Below, piece after piece: positions 34,763 through 44,434 of a stretch of 64,000 bases of DNA. The stretch is from assembly GCF_000196495.1 (NCBI RefSeq), contig NC_011312.1, forward strand, positions 1,984,001-2,048,000, given 5' to 3'. The position numbers and the translations under genes are program-made. Under the pieces are notes generated by a model. It made no database searches. It saw only the letters and a list, made by a program, of their open reading frames with translations, and had not been told where the DNA came from. This DNA is from Aliivibrio salmonicida LFI1238. GTDB lineage: Bacteria; Pseudomonadota; Gammaproteobacteria; Enterobacterales; Vibrionaceae. Numbering within the stretch: position 1 is the first letter of the stretch; each line of letters begins with the position of its first letter.

Positions 34763-35737
34763 TTAGTCAGGTTTTCTAGCAATTAAAATTGCACGCTTAG
34801 GAGCTGGGTGGCCTTCAATTGTTTTTGATGAGTCCGTAGGGTCTAAATACTCAGGTAATGAATTGTGTTTCATCCATTCTGTAGAGCGTTGTTCACCTGT
34901 TGTTGTTACGCACTCGTCGACAATTTTTACGTCAATAAATCCGACGCTTTCTAACCATACTTTTAACGCTTTAGCTGATGGGAAGAAATAGACGTTACGC
35001 ATTTGAGCATAACGATCAACTGGCATTAAGACTGCGTTTTCATCGCCATCAATAACGAGGGTTTCTAAAACGAGCTCACCGCCAGCGACGAGTTGATTTT
35101 TTAATAGAATAAGATGATCAAGAGGCGAACGACGGTGGTACAGCACGCCCATACTAAATACAGTATCAAACGCATTTAATTCAGGAAGCTGTTCGATCCC
35201 TAAAGGTAATAAATGCGCTCGTTGGTCATTGCCCATTAATTTACGAATGGCTTCAAACTGAACTAAGAATAGGTGAGAGGGATCGATACCAACACACAAA
35301 CGAGCCCCTTCTCCTAACATGCGAAGCATATGATATCCGTTACCACAGCCGACATCTAAGATAGATCGATTTTTTAATGGCGATAAATGAGGTAGAACAC
35401 GATCCCATTTCCAGTCAGAGCGCCACTCAGTGTCGATATGAATGTCATGAACAGTGAACGGGCCTTTACGCCATGGATGGAAGGTGCGTAATAAACTTTC
35501 TAGTTTTTTACGTTCGCCATCAATCAAAGGGCTATTATTTGATAGCGTAACTGACGTTTTTAAATCAATGTTTTCAGCACAGCCTTCAGGGATTTTTTTT
35601 AGCGCTTTAAGCCAGCGTTCTATATCCCCATGCTCAGCATTTTGCCAATCGGTTAATTGCTGGGGAAGGGTGTTTAGCCAAGGCTGAAGAATGGTATCTT
35701 GAGCAATAAGTTTATAAAAATTAGCAAAATTAAACAT
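34763..35737 (-). CDS. cmoB: tRNA U34 carboxymethyltransferase CmoB
   Basis: Transfers the carboxymethyl group from carboxy-SAM to 5-hydroxyuridine 34, making cmo5U in wobble positions. 324 residues (E. coli 323). The SAM-binding motif is SILDVGCGNGYHMLRMLG, followed by CVGIDPSHLFLVQFEAIR and the conserved MGVLYHRRSPLDHL. It lies 49 bases after cmoA on the same strand; the two form one operon. Confidence 0.96.
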   Translation of the reverse strand: MFNFANFYKLIAQDTILQPWLNTLPQQLTDWQNAEHGDIERWLKALKKIPEGCAENIDLKTSVTLSNNSPLIDGERKKLESLLRTFHPWRKGPFTVHDIHIDTEWRSDWKWDRVLPHLSPLKNRSILDVGCGNGYHMLRMLGEGARLCVGIDPSHLFLVQFEAIRKLMGNDQRAHLLPLGIEQLPELNAFDTVFSMGVLYHRRSPLDHLILLKNQLVAGGELVLETLVIDGDENAVLMPVDRYAQMRNVYFFPSAKALKVWLESVGFIDVKIVDECVTTTGEQRSTEWMKHNSLPEYLDPTDSSKTIEGHPAPKRAILIARKPD

Positions 35738-35786
35738 TGAAATATCTTTAGTTAATTAATAAGTGAAAATAAAGGATTTATATCGA

Positions 35787-36515
35787 TTATTTGATCGCGA
35801 ACATTGAGCCAAAATTAAAGCATTGGAACCAGACTTCAGAGCTTTTAAAGCCAATCTCTTGAAAACGTTGTTTGTGAACATCAATTGGATCTGGCAGCAT
35901 GACATTTTCAATGGCGCTGCGCTTTTGGCTTATTTCTAATTCACTATAGCCATTAGCACGTTTGAAATCATGATGTAAATCGATCAATAACTCGTTAACG
36001 ACACCATCTTCGAAGATGTATTTCTCAGATAAAATAAGAATGCCACCGGGACGTAATCCAGAATAGATTTTCTCCAATAGGGCTCTACGATCGGCTGGCA
36101 CTAAAAATTGCAAAGTAAAATTTAATACGACGACCGATGCATCTTGAATATTGACATCACGGATATCCGCTTCAACAATGGTTACGGGTGTATCTGAACG
36201 ATAAGCGTTAATCAGTAAACGACAACGTTCGACCATTGCTGAGGAATTATCGACTCCAATAATCTGACAGCCTTCTTGATTAATGTGACGACGCATAGAT
36301 AACGTTGCCGCACCCAGTGAGCAACCTAAATCATAAACACTTGAATGAGGTTTAGCGTAACGTTCAGCAAGCATACCAATAGCAGAGATAATGTTGCTGT
36401 AGCCTGGAATTGAACGTTGAATCATATCTGGAAATACTTCTGCGACACGTTCGTCAAAGGTAAAGTCACCAATTTTATCGATTGGAGCTGAAAATATAGT
36501 ATCTGGGTTAGCCAT
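35787..36515 (-). CDS. cmoA: Carboxy-S-adenosyl-L-methionine synthase CmoA
   Basis: Makes carboxy-SAM from SAM and prephenate for CmoB. 242 residues (E. coli 247) with VYDLGCSLGAATLSMRR as motif I, IIGVDNSSAMVERC, and NFTLQFLVPADRR. I choose the ATG at 36515 (MANPDTIFSAPIDKIGDFTF), which matches the family N-terminus; an ATG 15 codons upstream lacks support. First gene of cmoA-cmoB. Confidence 0.95.
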   Translation of the reverse strand: MANPDTIFSAPIDKIGDFTFDERVAEVFPDMIQRSIPGYSNIISAIGMLAERYAKPHSSVYDLGCSLGAATLSMRRHINQEGCQIIGVDNSSAMVERCRLLINAYRSDTPVTIVEADIRDVNIQDASVVVLNFTLQFLVPADRRALLEKIYSGLRPGGILILSEKYIFEDGVVNELLIDLHHDFKRANGYSELEISQKRSAIENVMLPDPIDVHKQRFQEIGFKSSEVWFQCFNFGSMFAIK

Positions 36516-37026
36516 GGTTTTCTCACAAAGACGCGTTGTTATGTCCATACGTACTATCAACCAATACCAATCATGATTAAGTTGTTTTTGTTTACTTAAT
36601 CATGATTACGTCATTACGTTTATTTTAATGGCAGTGGTGTTATTCATATCAGTCTAGGTAAATATCAATTCATTTACTTACCTAGAAAGATAGGTTTCAT
36701 GGCTTTCCTGCTCATGAATGCGCTATTGTAATTAATTCTGAGCTTGATGTCTTTAGTGTCATTACACTTTGAAAGAGAATGAAATTAAAAAGAGAGAATA
36801 ATTTAGGTGGAACTTTCTCATTAAGCCTGTTTTTTTCATTCAGGCCTATATCGTGACCTGATTTTTCTTTATAATGAGGGCATATTTTTGCGTTTTGCTT
36901 ACTATTTCAGCGAGCCTGCTGTTTTATTCATCATTTAAACAAACGTAGAATCAGTTTATGAAAAATGCAGTGAGACTATTTCACTGCATTTATTATTGAT
37001 ATGTATATTTAAATTGGGAAATCATT
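36516..37026. other. Intergenic region between cmoA and aspS
   Basis: This 511-base divergent region has no convincing gene. It contains a perfect 13-bp inverted repeat (36569-36607) near cmoA and a second 8-bp one, CTAGGTAA/TTACCTAG, at 36654-36685. The aspS side has an AT-rich leader ending in GGGAAATC before the ATG. Promoters for both genes must lie here. Confidence 0.5.
36569..36607. repeat. Perfect inverted repeat upstream of cmoA
   Basis: Arms AATCATGATTAAG (36569-36581) and CTTAATCATGATT (36595-36607) are 13 bases with a 13-base loop. Each arm contains the palindrome AATCATGATT, so the element is also a direct repeat. It resembles a paired operator and has no T-run. Confidence 0.6.
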
Positions 37027-38802
37027 ATGCGCAGCCATTACTGTGGTAACTTGAACAAGTCCCTTGCAGGACAAACTGTAGAACTTTGCGGCTGGGTAAA
37101 CCGTCGCCGTGATTTAGGCGGTCTTATCTTCATTGATATGCGAGATCGTGAAGGTGTCGTTCAGGTAGTTGTTGACCCAGATATGAAAGATATCTTTTCA
37201 ACTGCTAACCAACTGCGCAATGAATTCTGTATTAAATTTACTGGCGAAGTACGTGTTCGTCCTGACAGCCAAGTAAATAAAGATATGTCTACGGGTGAAG
37301 TTGAACTTTACGCGACAGGTCTTGAGATCATCAACCGTTCTGAAGCACTTCCATTGGATTTCAATCAAACGAACTCAGAAGAGCAACGCCTGAAGTACCG
37401 TTATATTGATTTACGTCGTCCAGAAATGAGTGACCGTATCAAGTTACGTGCTCGTGCATCTAGCTTTGTTCGTCGTTTCTTAGATGAGAACCTATTCTTA
37501 GATATCGAAACACCAGTACTAACAAAAGCAACGCCAGAAGGCGCTCGTGATTACCTAGTACCAAGCCGTGTTCATAAAGGCAGCTTCTACGCACTTCCAC
37601 AATCACCACAGTTGTTTAAGCAACTTCTGATGATGTCTGGTTTTGACCGTTACTACCAAATCGTTAAATGTTTCCGTGATGAAGATTTACGCGCTGACCG
37701 CCAACCTGAATTTACTCAAATAGATATCGAAACCTCTTTCCTTTCGTCTAACCAAGTTCGTGATATTACTGAACGTTTGGTTCATGACATGTGGAAAGAA
37801 CTTCTTGATGTTGAGCTTGGTCAATTTCCAATAATGAAATTCTCTGAAGCGATTCGTCGTTTTGGTTCTGATAAGCCAGATCTACGTAACCCACTAGAAT
37901 TAGTGGACATTGCAGATCTTCTTAAAGACGTAGAATTCCAAGTATTCGCTGGTCCTGCAAATGACGAAAAAGGCCGTGTAGCGGTTATTCGTGTTCCTGG
38001 TGGCGCATCGCTTTCTCGTAAGCAAATTGATGAATACGGCAAATTTGTTGGTATTTACGGCGCGAAAGGCCTTGCTTGGATGAAAGTAAACGATCGTGCT
38101 GCTGGTCTTGAAGGAGTTCAATCTCCTGTTGCTAAATTCCTAAACGCAGACGTTGTAAATGGTATTTTAGAACGCACAGAAGCTGAAAGTGGCGATATCA
38201 TCCTATTTGGTGCAGATAAAGCAAACATTGTTTCTGAAGCCATGGGTGCATTACGTATCAAGCTTGGTGATGACTTAGAACTAACAGACAAAAAAGCATG
38301 GGCACCTCTTTGGGTTATTGATTTCCCAATGTTTGAAGAAGATGGCGAAGGTAACTTGCATGCAATGCACCACCCATTTACTTCTCCATTAGGCATGACA
38401 GCGGAAGAGCTTAAAGTAAACCCTGCTGCTGCAAACTCTGATGCTTACGATATGGTTATCAACGGCTATGAAGTTGGTGGTGGCTCTGTACGTATTCACA
38501 ATGCTGAAATGCAAACTGCAGTATTCGGTATCCTAGGTATTGAAGCGAAAGAGCAACAAGAGAAATTTGGTTTCTTACTTGAAGCGCTTAAATACGGTAC
38601 GCCGCCACACGCAGGTCTTGCTTTCGGTCTTGACCGTCTTGCAATGCTACTTTGCGGTACTGAAAACATTCGTGACGTTATTGCATTCCCTAAAACAACG
38701 GCTGCAGCATGTTTACTTACGAATGCTCCAAGCCCTGCGAATCCAGATTCTCTTGCAGAATTAGCGATTGCAGTAAAATTTGCTGAGAAAAAAGACGCTT
38801 AA
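37027..38802 (+). CDS. aspS: Aspartate--tRNA ligase
   Basis: Class II aminoacyl-tRNA synthetase, 591 residues (E. coli 590). The N-terminal OB-fold anticodon domain begins MRSHYCGNLNKSL and contains CGWVNRRRDLGGLIFIDMRD. Class II motif 2 is FRDEDLRADRQPEFTQID, and motif 3 is GLAFGLDRLAMLL. The bacterial insertion (GAD) domain lies around residues 290-420. It is monocistronic, with a terminator before ruvC. Confidence 0.97.
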   Translation: MRSHYCGNLNKSLAGQTVELCGWVNRRRDLGGLIFIDMRDREGVVQVVVDPDMKDIFSTANQLRNEFCIKFTGEVRVRPDSQVNKDMSTGEVELYATGLEIINRSEALPLDFNQTNSEEQRLKYRYIDLRRPEMSDRIKLRARASSFVRRFLDENLFLDIETPVLTKATPEGARDYLVPSRVHKGSFYALPQSPQLFKQLLMMSGFDRYYQIVKCFRDEDLRADRQPEFTQIDIETSFLSSNQVRDITERLVHDMWKELLDVELGQFPIMKFSEAIRRFGSDKPDLRNPLELVDIADLLKDVEFQVFAGPANDEKGRVAVIRVPGGASLSRKQIDEYGKFVGIYGAKGLAWMKVNDRAAGLEGVQSPVAKFLNADVVNGILERTEAESGDIILFGADKANIVSEAMGALRIKLGDDLELTDKKAWAPLWVIDFPMFEEDGEGNLHAMHHPFTSPLGMTAEELKVNPAAANSDAYDMVINGYEVGGGSVRIHNAEMQTAVFGILGIEAKEQQEKFGFLLEALKYGTPPHAGLAFGLDRLAMLLCGTENIRDVIAFPKTTAAACLLTNAPSPANPDSLAELAIAVKFAEKKDA

Positions 38803-38826
38803 TTAATTAAAGTTTTCTTTTTATTA

Positions 38827-38856
38827 AAAAATGCCCGCCTTATGCGGGCATTTTTG
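38827..38856 (+). terminator. Terminator after aspS
   Basis: Stem ATGCCCGC (38831-38838) with GCGGGCAT (38844-38851), then T5. GC-rich and strong. Confidence 0.88.
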
Positions 38857-38900
38857 TATATACTATAACTGTATAAATAATCAGTGGTTTAAATAATGCT

Positions 38901-39422
38901 ATGTCTATAATTTTAGGAATTGATCCCGGCTCTCGTATTACCGGTTATGGCGTTATTCGTCAAAACGGCCGTCATTTGCAATATTTAGGGAGTGGTTGTA
39001 TTCGGATGTCAGAAAAAGAACTTCCCGGTCGCTTAAAGCAGATCTATGCTGGCGTTTCTGAAATTATTACGCAGTTTCAACCAGATGTATTCGCGATCGA
39101 GCAAGTATTTATGTCAAAAAATGCGGATTCAGCACTTAAATTAGGACAAGCAAGAGGAAGTGCGATTGTTGCTGCCGTTAATGCAGACCTACCTGTATAT
39201 GAATATGCTGCTCGTTTAATTAAACAAGCCGTAACGGGAACGGGTGCAGCCGATAAAGCTCAAGTTCAGCATATGGTTATGACGATGCTTAAATTACCAG
39301 CAAGACCACAAGCGGATGCCGCTGATGGTTTAGGGGTTGCAATTTGTCATGCGAATACGAATAAAACGTTAATCGCCTTAGCGGGGAAAGCGACAGGAGC
39401 AAGGCGAGGACGATATCGCTAG
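38901..39422 (+). CDS. ruvC: Holliday junction resolvase RuvC
   Basis: Endonuclease resolving Holliday junctions with RuvAB, 173 residues. Catalytic acids are visible: D8 in LGIDPGSRITGYG, E in FAIEQVFMSKNADS, and the C-terminal pair in ADAADGLGVAICHA. The ATG at 38901 has little Shine-Dalgarno; another ATG is six bases upstream and out of frame. It precedes ruvA by 96 bases, with the SOS box in the gap rather than upstream of ruvC. Confidence 0.96.
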   Translation: MSIILGIDPGSRITGYGVIRQNGRHLQYLGSGCIRMSEKELPGRLKQIYAGVSEIITQFQPDVFAIEQVFMSKNADSALKLGQARGSAIVAAVNADLPVYEYAARLIKQAVTGTGAADKAQVQHMVMTMLKLPARPQADAADGLGVAICHANTNKTLIALAGKATGARRGRYR

Positions 39423-39454
39423 ATAAAAGAGGGAATAAATTCTCATTTCTTTTA

Positions 39455-39470
39455 CTGGATATCTATCCAG
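39455..39470. promoter_or_regulatory. LexA (SOS) box upstream of ruvAB
   Basis: CTGGATATCTATCCAG is a perfect palindrome matching CTGT-N8-ACAG apart from GG/CC variants, and is the form I recall for the E. coli ruvA box. It lies 49 bases before ruvA, so ruvAB, not ruvC, should be SOS-inducible. Confidence 0.85.
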
Positions 39471-39518
39471 TTCTTTATTACTATCCTAACCAGTTAATTA
39501 TTTTAAAGAGTATCTATT

Positions 39519-40139
39519 GTGATCGGACGCCTTCGTGGAAATCTATTAGAAAAACAACCACCAGAATTACTCATTGAAGTCAGTGGTATTGGTTATGAAG
39601 TTCAAATGCCAATGAGTTGTTTTTATGAATTACCACCGATTGGTACCGAAGCCATTATCTATATTCATTATGTAGTACGTGAAGATGCTCAATTACTTTA
39701 CGGTTTTAATACTAAAAAAGAACGAGCGTTATTTAGAGAAGTGATCAAAGCTAACGGGGTGGGGCCAAAACTTGGTTTGGCGATACTGTCTGGCATGACT
39801 GCTTCTCAATTTGTTCAAAGTGTTGAGCGTGAAGATATTTCGACCTTAGTCAAATTACCAGGTGTTGGTAAAAAAACGGCAGAGCGTTTAGTCGTAGAGA
39901 TGAAAGATCGCCTAAAAGGGTGGGGAGCGGGTGACTTATTTACTCCAGCAGACACTACGTCAATGGATGATGCTTCTGATTTGATTTCATCGCCTCAAAG
40001 CGCACAAGATGAAGCAGTCAGTGCGCTTATTTCTTTAGGCTATAAACCAGTGCAGGCGTCTAAAATGGTATCTCAAGTCGCAAAACCTGATATGACCAGT
40101 GAATCTCTAATTCGTGAATCATTGAAATCAATGATCTAA
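39519..40139 (+). CDS. ruvA: Holliday junction DNA-binding protein RuvA
   Basis: Tetrameric junction-binding protein, 206 residues. The N-terminal OB fold is MIGRLRGNLLEKQPPELLIEVSG; two helix-hairpin-helix motifs follow (NGVGPKLGLAILSGM and LPGVGKKTAERLVVEMKDR); the C-terminal domain (EAVSALISLGYKPVQASKMV) contacts RuvB. The start codon is GTG with AAAGAG upstream. It forms an SOS operon with ruvB, 45 bases downstream. Confidence 0.96.
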   Translation: MIGRLRGNLLEKQPPELLIEVSGIGYEVQMPMSCFYELPPIGTEAIIYIHYVVREDAQLLYGFNTKKERALFREVIKANGVGPKLGLAILSGMTASQFVQSVEREDISTLVKLPGVGKKTAERLVVEMKDRLKGWGAGDLFTPADTTSMDDASDLISSPQSAQDEAVSALISLGYKPVQASKMVSQVAKPDMTSESLIRESLKSMI

Positions 40140-40184
40140 CTTTATTTATCGCCTCTTTACTTACAGAATTTTTTGAGACCTTTT

Positions 40185-41198
40185 ATGATTGAAGCCGATC
40201 GCCTTATTGCTGCTGATAACCCTGTTTTTCGTGACGAAGAAGTCATCGATCGTGCGATACGTCCAAAGAAACTGGAAGATTATCGCGGACAAGATCATGT
40301 TCGTAGCCAAATGGAAATTTTCATTAAGGCTGCGCAGATGAGACAAGAGCCACTTGATCATCTACTAATTTTTGGTCCTCCAGGATTAGGTAAGACAACG
40401 TTAGCTAATATTGTTGCCAATGAAATGGGAGTGAGTATCCGAACGACATCGGGTCCTGTTCTTGAGAAAGCGGGAGATTTAGCTGCGCTTCTTACTAATC
40501 TGGAAGAAAACGATATTTTATTTATCGATGAAATCCATCGATTAAGTCCTGTAGTAGAAGAGATACTGTATCCTGCGATGGAAGATTACCAATTAGATAT
40601 TATGATTGGTGAAGGTCCTGCAGCTCGTTCAATCAAAATTGATTTGCCCCCATTTACATTAATTGGTGCAACCACCAGAGCCGGTTCTTTGACTTCTCCA
40701 CTGCGTGACCGTTTTGGTATTGTTCAACGATTAGAATATTACAAAGTAGACGATTTGCAATATATCGTTCAACGTAGTGCGGATTGTTTGAATTTGTCCA
40801 TGGAATCAGAGGGCGCATTGGAAGTGGCTCGACGTGCTCGTGGTACACCACGAATTGCCAACCGATTGTTACGTCGAGTTCGTGATTATGCAGATGTTAT
40901 GAGTGACAGTCATATCTCACCAGACATAGCAGATAAGGCATTAAACATGTTAGATGTTGATGTGTGTGGGTTTGATTACATGGATAGAAAGTTATTATTG
41001 GCAATCATGGAGAAATTCAATGGTGGTCCAGTGGGTCTAGATAACGTAGCCGCTGCAATTGGTGAAGAAAAAGATACGATTGAAGATGTGATAGAACCTT
41101 ATTTAATTCAACAAGGCTACCTTCAGAGAACACCAAGAGGGCGTATTGTGTCAGATCGAGCCTATCTTCATTTTGGTATTGATAGACCAGATAAATAG
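40185..41198 (+). CDS. ruvB: Holliday junction branch migration ATPase RuvB
   Basis: Hexameric AAA+ motor, 337 residues. Walker A is GPPGLGKTTLAN, Walker B is LFIDEIHRL, sensor 1 is IGATTRAG, and the arginine finger region is RFGIVQRLEYY. The winged-helix C-terminus contains GLDNVAAAIGEEKDTIEDV. I choose the ATG at 40185 (MIEADRLIA), the universal RuvB N-terminus, over a TTG four codons earlier. Confidence 0.97.
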   Translation: MIEADRLIAADNPVFRDEEVIDRAIRPKKLEDYRGQDHVRSQMEIFIKAAQMRQEPLDHLLIFGPPGLGKTTLANIVANEMGVSIRTTSGPVLEKAGDLAALLTNLEENDILFIDEIHRLSPVVEEILYPAMEDYQLDIMIGEGPAARSIKIDLPPFTLIGATTRAGSLTSPLRDRFGIVQRLEYYKVDDLQYIVQRSADCLNLSMESEGALEVARRARGTPRIANRLLRRVRDYADVMSDSHISPDIADKALNMLDVDVCGFDYMDRKLLLAIMEKFNGGPVGLDNVAAAIGEEKDTIEDVIEPYLIQQGYLQRTPRGRIVSDRAYLHFGIDRPDK

Positions 41199-41256
41199 GT
41201 AATGGTTAAATATACACATATTGTCATAATCTATTCATATTGACGTGAAAAAAATG

Positions 41257-41287
41257 AAAGCGAGTGATCAAAATCACTCGTTTTTTC
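41257..41287 (+). terminator. Terminator after ruvB
   Basis: Stem CGAGTGA (41261-41267) with TCACTCG (41274-41280), followed by T6. Confidence 0.88.
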
Positions 41288-41424
41288 GTATAAGAAATGT
41301 GTAAAGTGTGAAAAACGAACGGTTATGTAAAAATATCTGTAATTAACTTTCAAATAAGGGACAAATCTTTTGAAAGATATCGTGTTTCCTATTAATATTA
41401 GCACGTTCTATATTAGGTTATGCT

Positions 41425-41439
41425 TAACATTAAGCTAAC
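41425..41439. promoter_or_regulatory. Candidate ArcA site upstream of cydA
   Basis: TAACATTAAGCTAAC matches the reverse of the ArcA consensus GTTAATTAAATGTTA at 12 of 15 bases, 133 bases before cydA. cyd genes are classical ArcA targets. The 373-base gap 41199-41571 otherwise holds only the ruvB terminator and AT-rich leader. Confidence 0.4.
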
Positions 41440-41571
41440 GTTTATTATACATTCGTGCAACACTTTATAGCTACTAATACAATTATAACTATTAGAGCTA
41501 AATAAAAAGTGCCACGTTCACCCAAAAGTGTGAAAGCACTGTGTCATTCAGCCTGACACAAAGGAGTTCTC

Positions 41572-43161
41572 ATGATCACTGATGTAGTGGAGTTATCGCG
41601 GTTGCAGTTTGCAATGACAGCGATGTATCACTTCCTATTCGTTCCTCTGACTTTAGGTATGGCCTTTCTATTGGCTATCATGGAGTCGTTATATGTAATG
41701 ACCAACAAACAAATCTACAAGGACATGACAAAGTTCTGGGGTAAGTTATTTGGTATTAACTTCGCATTAGGTGTAGCAACAGGCCTAACCATGGAGTTCC
41801 AGTTTGGTACAAACTGGTCTTACTATTCTCACTATGTTGGTGATATTTTCGGTGCGCCTCTTGCGATCGAAGCACTGATGGCTTTCATGCTTGAATCTAC
41901 TTTTGTAGGACTATTTTTCTTTGGTTGGGATCGTTTATCAAAACGTCAGCATCTTACAGTAACGTGGTTAGTTGCTTTAGGTTCGAATTTCTCAGCGCTT
42001 TGGATTCTAGTAGCAAACGGTTGGATGCAAAACCCTGTCGGTGCTGAATTTAATTTTGAAACGATGCGTATGGAAATGGTTAGCTTCGCTGAAGTTGTAC
42101 TAAACCCTGTCGCTCAAGTTAAATTCGTTCATACCGTTGCTTCTGGTTACACCGCTGGCGCAATGTTTGTTTTAGGTATTAGTTCATACTACCTACTAAA
42201 AGGTCGTGATGTTGCCTTTGCTCGTCGTTCATTCGCAATTGCTGCGTCTTTCGGCATGGCATCAATTTTATCTGTAATGGTACTTGGTGATGAATCTGGT
42301 TATGAATTGGGTGAAGTTCAACAAGTTAAGCTAGCAGCGATTGAAGCTGAATGGCATACAGAAGAAGCACCTGCGGCTTTCACCGTATTTGGCTTACCAA
42401 ATCAAGAAACGATGGAAACGGATTATGCAATTAAGATCCCTTATGTTATGGGTATTATTGCAACGCGTTCATTAGATAAGCAAGTCACTGGCTTACGCGA
42501 TCTTAAAGCACAGCACGAAGTTCGTATTCGTAACGGTATGATCGCTTATGACCTTCTTGAAAAATTACGTAATGGTGATAAAACACCTGAAAATATAGCA
42601 GCATTTGATGATGTTAAGCATGACTTAGGTTATGGCTTATTGCTTAAGCGTTATACTGATAAAGTTGTTGATGCAACTGAAGATCAGATTAAAGCGGCAG
42701 CAGATGATTCTATTCCAAATGTTTTACCATTATTCTTCTCTTTCCGCATAATGGTTGCTTGTGGCGTAGCAATGCTACTTATTTTTGGCCTTGCGTTTTA
42801 TCAAACGTGTCGTCAAAAAATTGGTCAAAAACCATGGTTACTTAAAGCGGCATTATTCGGTATGCCACTGCCGTGGATCGCAATTGAAGCGGGTTGGTTT
42901 GTTGCAGAATATGGTCGTCAGCCATGGGCAGTTGGTGAAATACTACCTGTACATGTTGCCGCATCATCACTCACTGTTACTGAAGTTTTAATTTCAATAG
43001 CTGCAATTATTAGCTTATATACTATTTTCTTGATTGCTGAAGTTTACCTAATGGTTAAATTCGCACGTAAAGGACCTAGTAGCTTGAAAACTGGTCGCTA
43101 TCACTTTGAACAAGACGGTCAAGGTTCTGAAGCAAAGTTAACTCGCGAAGTAGAAGCATAA
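41572..43161 (+). CDS. cydA: Cytochrome bd ubiquinol oxidase subunit I
   Basis: Heme-bearing subunit of the high-affinity terminal oxidase, 529 residues with nine TM helices. Family marks include the N-terminal LSRLQFAMTAMYHFLFVPLT (His ligand to heme b595), GAMFVLGISSYYLLKGRD and the quinol-loop region (about 250-330) with a moderately long Q loop. The start has a strong AAGGAG. First gene of cydA-cydB-cydX-ybgE; a candidate ArcA site lies upstream. Confidence 0.97.
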   Translation: MITDVVELSRLQFAMTAMYHFLFVPLTLGMAFLLAIMESLYVMTNKQIYKDMTKFWGKLFGINFALGVATGLTMEFQFGTNWSYYSHYVGDIFGAPLAIEALMAFMLESTFVGLFFFGWDRLSKRQHLTVTWLVALGSNFSALWILVANGWMQNPVGAEFNFETMRMEMVSFAEVVLNPVAQVKFVHTVASGYTAGAMFVLGISSYYLLKGRDVAFARRSFAIAASFGMASILSVMVLGDESGYELGEVQQVKLAAIEAEWHTEEAPAAFTVFGLPNQETMETDYAIKIPYVMGIIATRSLDKQVTGLRDLKAQHEVRIRNGMIAYDLLEKLRNGDKTPENIAAFDDVKHDLGYGLLLKRYTDKVVDATEDQIKAAADDSIPNVLPLFFSFRIMVACGVAMLLIFGLAFYQTCRQKIGQKPWLLKAALFGMPLPWIAIEAGWFVAEYGRQPWAVGEILPVHVAASSLTVTEVLISIAAIISLYTIFLIAEVYLMVKFARKGPSSLKTGRYHFEQDGQGSEAKLTREVEA

Positions 43162-43178
43162 AAACGGAGATTTGAGCA

Positions 43179-44315
43179 ATGTTTGATTACGAAGTATTGC
43201 GATTTGTTTGGTGGGTATTGATTGGTGTATTACTGATTGGTTTCGCGGTAACAGATGGTTTTGATATGGGGGTAGGTACACTAGTGCCTATCATCGGTAA
43301 AACAGATACAGAACGTCGAGTGATGATTAACTCAATCGCCCCTCACTGGGAAGGCAACCAAGTTTGGTTAGTAACAGCAGGCGGTGCATTATTTGCTGCT
43401 TGGCCTTTAGTGTATGCTGCTTCATTCTCTGGCTTTTACTTAGCTATGATTCTGACATTAGCTGCATTATGGTTCCGCCCTGTTGGGTTTGATTATCGTT
43501 CTAAAATTGAAGATAAACGCTGGCGTTCAGCGTGGGATGCTGCGATCTTCATTGGTAGCTTTGTTCCACCAGTCATCTTTGGTGTTGCTTTTGGTAACTT
43601 ACTTCAAGGTGTTCCATTTGAACTGAACAACCTAATGATGCTTAAGTATCATGGTGGTTTCTTTGACTTATTAAATCCATTTGCATTGGTATGTGGTCTA
43701 GTGAGCTCTGCAATGTTTGTACTGCAAGGTTCAACATGGCTACAAATGAAAACAACGGATCAAATTCACGCTAGAGCAAGTCAAGTTTCTATGATTTGTG
43801 CTGCGTTAGTAATTGTTCTGTTTACTATTGCTGGCTTTTGGGCTCAAAGCATTAATGGGTTTGTGATCACGAGTGTTATGGATCATAACGCACCATCAGA
43901 TCCATTAAATAAAGAAGTTATCCGTCAAGTGGGCGCTTTATTCTTGAACTTCAAAGAATACCCATTGTTATGGATAGCACCTGCTCTTGCGGTAGTTATG
44001 CCTCTTATTGTTATGATTACAACTAAGTTGAAGAGACCTGGAATTGCTTTCATCGCATCAAGTCTGACTAATGCTGGTGTGATCTTAACTTCTGGTTTTG
44101 CATTATTCCCATTCGTAATGCCATCAAGTTTAAATCCTAACCATAGTTTGACTATGTGGGATTCAACATCAAGCGAATTAACACTAAACATTATGACAGT
44201 GGTAGCTGCTGTTATGATCCCAATCATCCTTGCTTACACAGCATGGACGTATTATAAAATGTTTGGTCGTATTGATACTAAATTTGTTGAAGACAACAAA
44301 AATTCGCTTTATTAA
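43179..44315 (+). CDS. cydB: Cytochrome bd ubiquinol oxidase subunit II
   Basis: Second subunit of cytochrome bd, 378 residues, eight TM helices. MFDYEVLRFVWWVLIGVLLIG at the start, GFDMGVGTLVPIIGKTDTERR and IAPHWEGNQVWLV are diagnostic of CydB. It starts 17 bases after cydA with GGAG upstream and is followed by cydX 11 bases after its stop. Confidence 0.97.
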   Translation: MFDYEVLRFVWWVLIGVLLIGFAVTDGFDMGVGTLVPIIGKTDTERRVMINSIAPHWEGNQVWLVTAGGALFAAWPLVYAASFSGFYLAMILTLAALWFRPVGFDYRSKIEDKRWRSAWDAAIFIGSFVPPVIFGVAFGNLLQGVPFELNNLMMLKYHGGFFDLLNPFALVCGLVSSAMFVLQGSTWLQMKTTDQIHARASQVSMICAALVIVLFTIAGFWAQSINGFVITSVMDHNAPSDPLNKEVIRQVGALFLNFKEYPLLWIAPALAVVMPLIVMITTKLKRPGIAFIASSLTNAGVILTSGFALFPFVMPSSLNPNHSLTMWDSTSSELTLNIMTVVAAVMIPIILAYTAWTYYKMFGRIDTKFVEDNKNSLY

Positions 44316-44326
44316 GGAGTATAACA

Positions 44327-44434
44327 ATGTGGTATTTTGCTTGGATTCTAGGTGTGCTACTAGCATGCTCATTTGCAATCATTAATGCTCTTTGGTTAGA
44401 GCACTCAGAAATGATGGATAAAGACAGTGAGTAA
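44327..44434 (+). CDS. cydX: Cytochrome bd small subunit CydX
   Basis: A 35-residue single-helix subunit needed for cytochrome bd stability. MWYFAWILGVLLACSFAIIN matches E. coli CydX almost exactly over the membrane segment, followed by LWLEHSEMMDKDSE. AAGGAG lies seven bases before the ATG. It overlaps the ybgE start by eight bases. Easily missed because of its size. Confidence 0.96.
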   Translation: MWYFAWILGVLLACSFAIINALWLEHSEMMDKDSE

